This document shows, piece by piece, positions 1-5,087 of a DNA stretch of 5,087 bases. The stretch is from JBDKUD01 sp050943315 (lineage in GTDB: Bacteria > Bacillota > Syntrophomonadia > Syntrophomonadales > Syntrophomonadaceae). Each line of letters begins with the position of its first letter. Positions within the stretch are counted from its first letter, which is position 1. The stretch spans positions 1-5,087 of the forward strand of contig JBMNOY010000087.1 of assembly GCA_050943315.1 (NCBI GenBank), written 5' to 3'. Below the pieces are notes generated by a model that saw only the letters and a program-made list of their open reading frames with translations, did no database searches and was not told the DNA's origin. Position numbers and translations under genes: made by a program.

Positions 1-89
1 CTGGTTTTGTTTGGTTTTGGGCGATTAAACAATAACACAGAATGAGCATACTTTTTCATTTTTTTATATATTTTTTTAATACCAACATC
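1..89. other. AT-rich intergenic DNA at the left edge
   Basis: Positions 52-80 are almost pure A and T (long T runs around TATATA), and the rest holds no supported gene. On the minus strand an open frame begins at ATG 59 (MKKYAHSVLLF...) and runs off the window. It has no Shine-Dalgarno sequence in the A-rich stretch before it, so I do not call it a gene. In other Firmicutes a foldase or spoVT often follows mfd; neither can be recognised here. Confidence 0.5.
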
Positions 90-111
90 AAAAAGCCATC
101 GCGCTAGCGAT
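90..111 (-). terminator. Weak terminator candidate for mfd
   Basis: On the minus strand ATCGC-TAGC-GCGAT (111-98) forms a 5-bp stem with a four-base loop, followed after three bases by five T (94-90). It lies just beyond the large palindrome, which itself lacks a following T tract. The stem is short and the T run modest, so efficiency would be low. The palindrome and this hairpin may together end mfd transcription. Confidence 0.35.
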
Positions 112-118
112 TTCGTTC

Positions 119-170
119 TTCTTTTGCTTCCCTTCGCGAAGGGAAGCAAAAGAACCGTCCCCGTGCTTCC
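119..170. repeat. REP-like palindromic element downstream of mfd
   Basis: A perfect palindrome spans 119-154 (two 18-base arms, centre between 136 and 137, core TTCGCGAA). It adjoins AAGAACCGTCCCCGTGCTTCC up to 170. The hexamer GCTTCC/GGAAGC occurs three times (126-131, 142-147, 165-170), so the middle copy can pair with either neighbour and form two competing hairpins. Read on the minus strand the unit contains GGGGACGGTTCTTTTGCTTC, a sequence type I recall as a dispersed REP-like repeat in Clostridia associated with Y1-family (IS200-like/REP) transposases. It starts 38 bases after the mfd stop, a usual place for such elements. The palindrome is certain; the REP family is inference because no second copy or transposase is in view. 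Confidence 0.6.
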
Positions 171-207
171 AAACCCTCCCCCTGCCGTGCCCTCCGTCTC
201 GCGTCTG

Positions 208-3200
208 TTAAATGCTGTTTATCACCTGTTCTAAATCTTTAATCGAAGTTCCTGCACCCAGCTGGATAGTGAACGTGTCGTCGTTTAGTTTTCTTACCCT
301 TAAATGTCCGGTGCGGTTAAGAAAGTCTGAAGGCAGGCTGGTCGCCAGCTGGATCTCCATCTGCTGGCCCTTGCGGCGCAATCCTTTAATTTCTTTATCC
401 CGGGCCCTGATTCTAAGCCTGGCTATTTGCAGGAAGTTTTCCACCGGTGCGGGCAGCGTTCCGAACCGATCGAGCATTTCCTCCTGGATATCATCAATTT
501 CTTCCTGTTCCCGGGCCAGTAATAAACGCCGGTAAAATCTCATTTTGGTTCCGGCATCAGGTATATAAGTTTCCGGGATATAGTAGTCTACGTCTATATC
601 TACCTGTGGGTTTACTTCTGTTTGAGCCGTCTGTCCTTTCAATTGGGCGGTTTGCTGTTCCAGCAAACGACAATAGAGGTCAAATCCCACTGCCTGAATA
701 TAACCATGCTGTTCCGGCCCTAATATGTTCCCGGCTCCCCTTATTTCCAGGTCCCGCAGGGCTATTTTCATACCTGCTCCCATCTCGTTGAACTCTCTGA
801 TAGCGTTTAAGCGTTTTCCCGCTGCTTCGGTTATTACCCGGTCCGGCCGGTAAGTCAAATAGGCATAGGCCATACGGTTGGATCGGCCTACCCGCCCCCG
901 CAGTTGGTATAACTGGGCCAGGCCCATTTTATCCGCCTCATCAACAATTATGGTATTTACATTGGGCATATCCAGCCCCGATTCGATAATAGTAGTACAC
1001 AGAAAAACCTGATATTTACCCTTAACAAAATCTATCATCACCCGGGATAATTCCTCTTCCCTCATCCTGCCATGGCCAACCCCGATACTCACACCCGGCA
1101 ATAACTGGGATAGTTTCTCCTGAACCTGGTATATATCATGGATGCGGTTATGCACAAAGAAAACCTGTCCGTCTCTTTCAATTTCCGCCCTAACCGCCTC
1201 CCGAATTACTTCTTCATTATATTCCAGTACATAGGTAGTTACCGGATATCTCTCCGGAGGAGGGGTTTCTATTACGGTTAAATCCCGCAGCCCGGTTAAA
1301 GACATATGCAGGCTGCGGGGTATAGGTGTAGCTGATAAGCTTAATACATCAACATTATTTTTAAAGGCTTTGATCTTTTCTTTCTGAGCCACCCCGAACC
1401 GGTGTTCTTCATCAATTATCAGTAAACCCAGATCTTTAAACTGCACATCTTTGGATAACAGGCGGTGGGTGCCAACAATTATATCTATAGCTCCTTTTTG
1501 CAGGTCCTCAAGAACCTCCTTTTGGCGTGCGCCGGATTTAAAGCGGCTCAATACCTCCACGGTAGTAGGGTAATCCTGAAAACGGGCCGAGAAGGTCTCG
1601 TAATGCTGCTCGGCCAGTACTGTAGTGGGAACCAGAATAGCTACTTGCTTACCATCCATGACGGCTTTAAATGCCGCCCGCATAGCTACTTCAGTCTTGC
1701 CGTAACCTACATCACCGCATACCAGGCGGTCCATAGGCCGGCTCTTTTCCATATCCCTTTTTACTTCCTGGATAGCTTTGAGCTGGTCCGGAGTTTCCTG
1801 GAAAGGAAAACTATCCTCAAATTCTTGCTGCCAGGGGGTATCAGGAGAGAAGCTGAACCCTTTAATGCTTTCCCGGGTGGCATATAGATTTAACAGTTCT
1901 TCCGCCATCTCCTGAATGGAATCAGCCACCTTTTTCCTGGTCCTGTCCCATTCGGTTCCCCCCAGTTTGCTTAAACGGGGCTGCTTTTCTTCCGAGGTGG
2001 TGTAACGATGCAGCAGATCCAGCTTATCAACCGGCAGGTATAATTTGTCGGTTCCCGCATATTGCAGGAGAATGTATTCTCTGGTAACTCCATCGGTTTC
2101 CACCTGGGTAACTCCATGATAGACACCTATGCCGTAGTTCTCATGGACTACATAGTCCCCCAGCTTAAGGTCCTCTACCAGTAGACGCTGCTCAATCCGG
2201 GCTGGTTTTTTGGTACGTTTACCAACCCGTTTGCCCCAAATGTCCTGTTCTGATAATAACGCCATTTTCAGGGTTTGACTGACAAAGCCGTTTTCAATAG
2301 TTTTGTCAACTATATCAATTCCCGTTATATGATGATCACTCAATTCCTGGCGCAGCCTTTGCAGGGCTTTTTTATTTTTAGCGGCTATTTGAATTGTATA
2401 GTTTTTCTCCTGCCATTCCTTTAGCCGGCTAAACAAAGCCTCATACTGGTTATGAAAATGTTCCATCTCCTGCTGGGCAATATGTTCCAACCGGGCAACA
2501 CTAGCCTGGGGTATATTCCCGGGGAAGAAGGAATGGTAAACAATTGGCAAGCTGGTAATGAGTGTGGATAATAAATCCTGATCTAAAATGGGAATGTCAC
2601 GAAAGCGCTTTTCCTTTTTTAGCGCCTCCCGGGTGAATTCCTTATATCTCTTACTGCTGCGGGCGAAAGCCTTGTTAAACTCGCGGGGTTCGTCCCAAAA
2701 TAACCAGGCATCCCCGCCAATATAATCAAAAATGGTAGCCTCCAGGTGTTCACCGCTAAGTTCATCGGCAGGGAGTACTATGATTTTGTTTTCACCACTG
2801 GTAGAGCGCTGCGTATTAATGTCAAAGCGATGAATCGAATCTACGGTGTCCCCAAACAGCTCTATCCGGTAGGGATGGTCAGCAGCCATAGCGAAAATAT
2901 CCAGGATACCGCCCCGAATGGCCATTTCCCCGGGACGAGTGACTGTATTAACCCTGGTATAACCGTTGTTAACCAGTTTCACCAGCACCTGTTGATAATC
3001 AAGTTCCTGGCCAGTTTCAATACTCAGTATCCCGGCCTGCATCTGGGCGGGGGACATAATACGGTGCAATAGTCCCCCCGGGGTGGTGATTATGAATCCC
3101 GCTTTGCGCGGATGGAGAAGCAATTCCTGCAAACTCAGAATTCTCTGGGCCTCCGTGTAAGTAGTGTTCTCTTTTAGAAAAACAAAATCCCGCGCCAGGA

Positions 3201-3417
3201 ATAAGGTGATGCTGTTCTTATCTATAAACGGGCTTAAGTCCCGTACCAAATCATAAGCTCTTTCTTCATCGGCAACCAGGCACAACGTTTTTCCCTTGCG
3301 CCCGGCAGCCAGCCGGCTGATAACGAATGTTTTAGCACTCCCGGACAGTCCGGTTAGCATGATATTTTTCCTTTGCTTGAGACACTCCTGTAGAGATCCC
3401 AGTAGTTCATTGTTCAA
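208..3417 (-). CDS. mfd: Transcription-repair coupling factor Mfd
   Basis: Mfd is an ATP-driven DNA translocase that binds RNA polymerase stalled at lesions, pushes it off and recruits UvrA for nucleotide excision repair. From the TTG start it has 1069 residues, a little shorter than the roughly 1150-1180 of E. coli and Bacillus, with no visible gap in the core. The N-terminal UvrB-like module keeps the degenerate P-loop GLSGSAK (23-29), RPGEMAIRGGILDIFA (161-176) and RIELFGDTVDSI (184-195). The RNA-polymerase-interacting CarD-like domain begins at LKLGDYVVHENYGIGVYHGV (417-436). The RecG-like motor has Walker A GDVGYGKT (568-575), DEEH (669-672), SAT (695-697) and motif VI QLRGRVGRS (838-846), then the TRG segment (EIRGAGNILGPEQHG, 891-905). 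The C-terminal regulatory domain runs from about 935. An in-frame extension to TTG 3471 would add 18 residues, but TTG 3417 has the strong ribosome binding site. No frameshift or loss of a catalytic motif is seen. It is separated from fin by 281 bases and probably has its own promoter. Confidence 0.97.
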   Translation of the reverse strand: MNNELLGSLQECLKQRKNIMLTGLSGSAKTFVISRLAAGRKGKTLCLVADEERAYDLVRDLSPFIDKNSITLFLARDFVFLKENTTYTEAQRILSLQELLLHPRKAGFIITTPGGLLHRIMSPAQMQAGILSIETGQELDYQQVLVKLVNNGYTRVNTVTRPGEMAIRGGILDIFAMAADHPYRIELFGDTVDSIHRFDINTQRSTSGENKIIVLPADELSGEHLEATIFDYIGGDAWLFWDEPREFNKAFARSSKRYKEFTREALKKEKRFRDIPILDQDLLSTLITSLPIVYHSFFPGNIPQASVARLEHIAQQEMEHFHNQYEALFSRLKEWQEKNYTIQIAAKNKKALQRLRQELSDHHITGIDIVDKTIENGFVSQTLKMALLSEQDIWGKRVGKRTKKPARIEQRLLVEDLKLGDYVVHENYGIGVYHGVTQVETDGVTREYILLQYAGTDKLYLPVDKLDLLHRYTTSEEKQPRLSKLGGTEWDRTRKKVADSIQEMAEELLNLYATRESIKGFSFSPDTPWQQEFEDSFPFQETPDQLKAIQEVKRDMEKSRPMDRLVCGDVGYGKTEVAMRAAFKAVMDGKQVAILVPTTVLAEQHYETFSARFQDYPTTVEVLSRFKSGARQKEVLEDLQKGAIDIIVGTHRLLSKDVQFKDLGLLIIDEEHRFGVAQKEKIKAFKNNVDVLSLSATPIPRSLHMSLTGLRDLTVIETPPPERYPVTTYVLEYNEEVIREAVRAEIERDGQVFFVHNRIHDIYQVQEKLSQLLPGVSIGVGHGRMREEELSRVMIDFVKGKYQVFLCTTIIESGLDMPNVNTIIVDEADKMGLAQLYQLRGRVGRSNRMAYAYLTYRPDRVITEAAGKRLNAIREFNEMGAGMKIALRDLEIRGAGNILGPEQHGYIQAVGFDLYCRLLEQQTAQLKGQTAQTEVNPQVDIDVDYYIPETYIPDAGTKMRFYRRLLLAREQEEIDDIQEEMLDRFGTLPAPVENFLQIARLRIRARDKEIKGLRRKGQQMEIQLATSLPSDFLNRTGHLRVRKLNDDTFTIQLGAGTSIKDLEQVINSI

Positions 3418-3425
3418 GGAATAAT

Positions 3426-3432
3426 CCTCCCC
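3426..3432 (-). promoter_or_regulatory. Ribosome binding site that sets the mfd start
   Basis: GGGGAGG lies 8 nt before the TTG codon at 3417-3415. None of the other in-frame candidates upstream (TTG at 3471, GTG at 3468, TTG at 3456, GTG at 3450) has such a clear site at usable distance, and the first ATG is far inside the conserved protein. This favours TTG 3417 as the start. Confidence 0.75.
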
Positions 3433-3473
3433 ATGACTAAAGGTGAGCACCGCCAAACCGGCCCCCACCAAGC

Positions 3474-3502
3474 GTAATAATGTTTTGTGCAGGATATTTC
3501 AA
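3474..3502 (-). promoter_or_regulatory. Probable vegetative promoter of mfd
   Basis: TTGAAA (3502-3497) matches five of six bases of the sigma-A -35 element, and TATTAC (3479-3474) matches four of six of the -10, at the ideal 17-bp spacing. A start about seven bases on (near 3467) would give a leader of about 50 nt before the TTG start at 3417. It would place the longer upstream in-frame starts at or before the 5' end of the RNA. mfd could then be expressed apart from fin and pth. Confidence 0.5.
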
Positions 3503-3553
3503 CACAGATTTTATAGCTTCACACAGTTTTACCTTAACAGGCATCTAAGCTAT

Positions 3554-3603
3554 TTCCCTGCGCAGAAAAAACCTATCTATGATAGTTCCATCCGGGCAGG
3601 GAA
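3554..3603 (-). repeat. Nested inverted repeats in the fin–mfd spacer, weak terminator candidate
   Basis: Outer arms TTCCCTGC and GCAGGGAA (3603-3596 and 3561-3554, minus strand) form a perfect 8-bp inverted repeat with a 34-nt interior. Within it, CTATC-ATA-GATAG (3585-3573) is followed by G and six T (3571-3566), the outline of a weak intrinsic terminator. A 10-bp palindrome TATCTAGATA lies just upstream at 3620-3611, and CTATCTA occurs twice in direct orientation on the plus strand (3573, 3610). The small stem is only 5 bp and AT-rich, so termination would be inefficient. Binding sites for a regulator are another possibility. Confidence 0.35.
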
Positions 3604-3665
3604 TACGGACTATCTAGATATCATTATCAGTGTTATTCGGTGTTGAATTTTCTAATTTTTAGTAT

Positions 3666-3680
3666 GTGACCTGGCACCTG
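3666..3680. repeat. REP-like motif downstream of fin
   Basis: The sequence GTGACCTGGCACCTG (its complement reads CAGGTGCCAGGTCAC on the sense strand of the genes) begins 19 bases after the fin stop codon. It is an imperfect palindrome of the GGTGCCAGG type that I recall as a common dispersed REP-like sequence in clostridial genomes, often linked to Y1/REP-associated transposases. Only one copy is visible here and no transposase is present, so the repeat status cannot be confirmed from this window. Confidence 0.35.
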
Positions 3681-3698
3681 TAATCGAAATGCCTTACG

Positions 3699-3866
3699 TT
3701 AATTATAGAAATGCTGCCCGGTTATCGATGTTAAGGATCCATCTAAGCCCATTTCCCTGGTACAGTCTGTACAGGTACCCTTTAGTTCAACAGCTCCTTC
3801 GGGTCCCTCCACCTCAGTGGTTTTAAAAATCTGCTGACAACAATCACAAGTATAATACACCTTCAT
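3699..3866 (-). CDS. fin: Fin-like small zinc-ribbon protein (anti-sigma-F factor Fin family)
   Basis: A 55-codon gene encodes a protein starting MKVYYTCDCC and ending GQHFYN. Two CxxC pairs (Cys7/Cys10 and Cys32/Cys35, the second in TCTDC) form a likely zinc ribbon. Its place between pth and mfd is that of Bacillus fin (yabK). The start MxxxYYxCxxC and the second xCxDC pair resemble Fin, which in Bacillus is made in the forespore, binds sigma-F and helps the change to sigma-G. It is clearly shorter than the roughly 76-residue Bacillus protein: only 21 residues separate the two Cys pairs, so the central linker is largely missing. An extra cysteine (Cys9) lies inside the first pair. The ATG has a good AAAGGAG ribosome binding site 8 nt upstream (3881-3875), supporting real translation. 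The gene assignment rests on synteny plus the cysteine pattern. That it is expressed and Fin-like is probable; sigma-F binding by this short form is inference. Confidence 0.8.
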   Translation of the reverse strand: MKVYYTCDCCQQIFKTTEVEGPEGAVELKGTCTDCTREMGLDGSLTSITGQHFYN

Positions 3867-3867
3867 C

Positions 3868-3919
3868 TTACCTGCTCCTTTAACCCATTTAGTGCTATTT
3901 TCCCTGGGAAGGCAGGTAA
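3868..3919 (-). promoter_or_regulatory. Inverted repeat across the fin leader and ribosome binding site
   Basis: A perfect 8-bp inverted repeat joins TTACCTGC (3919-3912, minus strand) to GCAGGTAA (3875-3868). The second arm takes the last G of the AAAGGAG Shine-Dalgarno sequence and all but one of the bases up to the fin ATG. Inside it sits a smaller 11-bp palindrome, TTCCCTGGGAA (3910-3900). An RNA reading through from pth could fold so that the start region is partly hidden. RNA from the candidate promoter just upstream of fin would lack the distal arm. The repeat is seen directly; the control role is inference. Confidence 0.4.
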
Positions 3920-3926
3920 ATATACA
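3896..3926 (-). promoter_or_regulatory. Possible forespore (sigma-F/sigma-G type) promoter of fin
   Basis: On the minus strand TGTATA (3926-3921) is followed after 18 bases by GAAAATA (3902-3896). The first element fits the TGNATA-like -35 of sigma-F/sigma-G promoters. The second matches the CATACTA-like -10 in about four of seven positions and is preceded by GG, as in many of these promoters. Transcription would begin roughly 20-25 bases before the fin ribosome binding site to start-codon region, a sensible place. Bacillus fin is under forespore sigma factors, which makes the match plausible, but the -10 is weak and this remains a candidate. Confidence 0.25.
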
Positions 3927-3971
3927 TTTTCCGTAAGTATCATATGCTGTTAATGACAGATACTCTACCCT

Positions 3972-4526
3972 TTAATTATACGCATTCATAGCCTTTGCTA
4001 TGCCATCCTGCACCCATACCTGGAGTGCATCAGCAGCTTTAAGTACGGTGTCGGCAATGACTTTTTCGTCAACCGCATCAAATTTTCCCAGAACCCAACT
4101 GATCACATCACCATGGTCAGGGCGACCGATTCCTATACGTATACGGGCAAAGTCTTTGGATGATAACCATGCACTTACTGAAGCCAATCCTTTATGCCCG
4201 CCAGTACCGCCTTTTTCACGGATACGCAGGGTACCCACGGGCAGATCCATATCATCATAAGCGACGATTATATCCTTCAGGTCCAGTTTAAACCAGTTAA
4301 CCAAAGGGCCAACCGCTTTGCCGCTGAGATTCATATAGGTTAATGGTTTTACCAGGAGGATCTTCTCGCCTTTTATCCGCGTGTGCCCAATTATGGCATC
4401 AAAGCGGCTTTCCTCTTTTTCCACCGGAAAGCGCCGGGCAAATTCCTCTACAACTCTATAACCGATATTATGGCGGGTTCCCTGGTATTTTCTGCCTGGA
4501 TTACCCAGGCCAATAATTAATTTCAT
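3972..4526 (-). CDS. pth: Peptidyl-tRNA hydrolase (Pth)
   Basis: Bacterial-type Pth cleaves the ester bond between peptide and tRNA on peptidyl-tRNAs that drop off ribosomes, freeing the tRNA; it is a cytoplasmic monomer and usually essential (spoVC in Bacillus). The 184-residue length is normal. Family motifs occur in order: GLGNPG (6-11, Asn9), RHNIGY with catalytic His19, KPLTYMNLSG (60-69, with Met65 and Asn66), YDDMDLPVG (90-98, Asp91 aligning with E. coli Asp93), GGTGGHKGL (107-114, His111) and RIRIGIGRP (128-136). The position equal to E. coli Asn114 is Lys112, a substitution at a substrate-contact site; the other key residues are present. The ATG start is preceded by AAGAGG (4538-4533) at 6-nt spacing. 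The 100 bases upstream contain TTGAAA (4628-4623) and CATAAT (4608-4603), but the 14-bp spacing is too short for a confident promoter. The gene lies between ctc and fin, the conserved Firmicute order. Confidence 0.97.
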   Translation of the reverse strand: MKLIIGLGNPGRKYQGTRHNIGYRVVEEFARRFPVEKEESRFDAIIGHTRIKGEKILLVKPLTYMNLSGKAVGPLVNWFKLDLKDIIVAYDDMDLPVGTLRIREKGGTGGHKGLASVSAWLSSKDFARIRIGIGRPDHGDVISWVLGKFDAVDEKVIADTVLKAADALQVWVQDGIAKAMNAYN

Positions 4527-4626
4527 AGCCTACCTCTTATTTGGGGGATCTCTATTAGGATATTCATCTAAAATGTTGTTTACACCTGAGCTTTTTTACC
4601 GGATTATGACTAGTATACTCTGTTTC

Positions 4627-4673
4627 AAAAAAATAAAAAACCCCGGGTTATGAGCACCACCCGGGGGTTTAAA
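4627..4673 (-). terminator. Rho-independent terminator of ctc
   Basis: Read on the minus strand, a GC-rich hairpin begins about seven bases after the ctc stop codon. The core stem is a perfect 8-bp pair (CCCCGGGT at 4666-4659 with ACCCGGGG at 4648-4641). One bulged C (4667) and an AAA/TTT pair extend it, and the loop is 10 nt. The stem runs into a T-rich tail of six T, one A and seven T (4640-4627). These are the features of a strong intrinsic terminator. There is no comparable T tract on the other strand, so it looks one-directional. Confidence 0.95.
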
Positions 4674-4679
4674 ACAGTC

Positions 4680-5087
4680 TTATTCAGCTGCTTGGGCCTC
4701 TGCTTCGGCTTCTCCTTCACTTTCTTCCTGTGTCTCCACAGCCGCCCGGCTGGGAGCCAGTATAGTAGCTATGATAATGTCAGGATCACTGGTTATCTCA
4801 ACCCCGGCAGGAATCGTAAGGTCGCCCACCACGACTTTTTGGCCGATGTCCATCTCCGAAATGTCCACCACGAAGCTCTCCGGCAAGTCTTTAGGCATAC
4901 AAGTAACATCTACTTCCTTAGCCCCGGCCTGAAGGATTCCGCCTCGGGCAATAACTGCTCCTTCACCATGCAGATGGACCGCAACCGTACCATGTATCTT
5001 CTCATTCATATTGACGGTCTGGAAATCCACATGGATGACTTTTCCGCTAATAGGGTGCTTTTGCACCTCCTTTATTAGTGCCATAGC
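4680..5087 (-). CDS. ctc: 50S ribosomal protein L25/Ctc family (5' end outside window)
   Basis: This is the C-terminal 135 residues of a bacterial L25 protein of the long (TL5/Ctc) type, which binds 5S rRNA in the large ribosomal subunit; in Bacillus Ctc is also a general stress protein. The reading frame is open to the window edge, so the first visible Met is probably internal and roughly 70-80 N-terminal residues are missing. The visible part opens with the end of the L25 RNA-binding domain (ALIKEVQKHPISGKVIHVDF, visible residues 3-22). The beta-rich TL5 C-terminal domain follows at about 28-115, including KDLPESFVVDISEMDIGQ (66-83) and a GDLTIPAGVEI segment. It ends in an acidic, alanine-rich tail (from about 119, EESEGEAEAEAQAAE), typical of long Ctc proteins. 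It lies upstream of pth in the same direction, as in Bacillus, but a strong terminator just after its stop suggests that most transcripts end there. Family assignment is secure; stress control cannot be judged without the promoter. Confidence 0.95.
   Translation of the reverse strand, partial: AMALIKEVQKHPISGKVIHVDFQTVNMNEKIHGTVAVHLHGEGAVIARGGILQAGAKEVDVTCMPKDLPESFVVDISEMDIGQKVVVGDLTIPAGVEITSDPDIIIATILAPSRAAVETQEESEGEAEAEAQAAE

Noticed and set aside
1..59. Minus-strand frame from ATG 59 (MKKYAHSVLLFNRPK...) running off the left edge
   Set aside because: The preceding bases are only A and T with no ribosome binding site, and the residues do not form a signal peptide or known N-terminus; too short to support.
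212..3072. Plus-strand open frames at 212-535, 447-791, 1465-1887 and 2746-3072
   Set aside because: All lie opposite the intact, strongly conserved mfd gene; none has a recognisable motif or a supported start.
3414..3434. Six-codon minigene MGRIIP whose TGA overlaps the mfd TTG start
   Set aside because: It has no ribosome binding site of its own, and its ATG abuts the mfd Shine-Dalgarno, so it is most likely chance.
3443..3646. Plus-strand 67-codon frame in the fin–mfd spacer
   Set aside because: No Shine-Dalgarno sequence, low-complexity translation, and it overlaps the mfd leader and dyad cluster in the opposite direction to all genes.
4000..4260. Plus-strand frame of 86 codons opposite pth
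   Set aside because: It overlaps the conserved core of pth and its translation shows no known motif.
4603..4628. TTGAAA and CATAAT as a pth promoter
   Set aside because: The 14-bp spacing is too short for sigma-A, and the TTGAAA overlaps the tail of the ctc terminator; TATACT at 4617-4612 lacks a -35.
4650..5078. Plus-strand frame of 142 codons opposite ctc
   Set aside because: It is a shadow of ctc on the other strand, begins inside the ctc terminator and has no family features.
1..5087. A novel defence, mobile or biosynthetic system
   Set aside because: All four genes belong to known housekeeping or sporulation families in a conserved order; no unexplained stretch is long enough to hold a further system.

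Overview
The window is a stretch of housekeeping chromosome from a Gram-positive, probably endospore-forming Firmicute. Gene order, moderate G+C content and protein sequence suggest the Clostridia, perhaps the Peptococcaceae/Desulfotomaculum side, but this is inference from pattern memory, not a database match. All supported genes lie on the minus strand, so transcription runs from the right edge to the left. The order is ctc (ribosomal protein L25, 5' end outside the window), pth (peptidyl-tRNA hydrolase), a 55-codon Fin-like zinc-ribbon gene, and mfd (transcription-repair coupling factor). This matches the ctc–pth(spoVC)–fin(yabK)–mfd order known from Bacillus.

Layout from right to left. 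Positions 5087-4680 hold the C-terminal two thirds of Ctc, closed by a strong Rho-independent terminator (4673-4627). A 100-base gap with only weak promoter-like sequence leads into pth (4526-3972). A 105-base spacer follows. It carries a possible sporulation-type promoter and an inverted repeat that reaches the ribosome binding site of the small gene fin (3866-3699). The 281 bases between fin and mfd hold a REP-like motif, a cluster of small dyads and a plausible vegetative promoter for mfd. mfd fills 3417-208 and is intact; its best start is a TTG codon behind a strong Shine-Dalgarno sequence. The last 207 bases hold no convincing gene. They contain a perfect 36-bp palindromic arrangement within a REP-like element, a C-rich tract (G-rich on the transcribed-sense strand), a weak terminator candidate and AT-rich DNA.

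The genes belong to information processing. Ctc binds 5S rRNA in the ribosome, Pth recycles peptidyl-tRNA from stalled or aborted translation, and Mfd removes stalled RNA polymerase and recruits excision repair. Fin in Bacillus helps switch the forespore from sigma-F to sigma-G. I see no defence system, mobile-element gene, CRISPR array or new multi-gene system. The points of most interest are the unusually short Fin-like protein, the RNA structure over its start, and the two different REP-like motifs that flank mfd.
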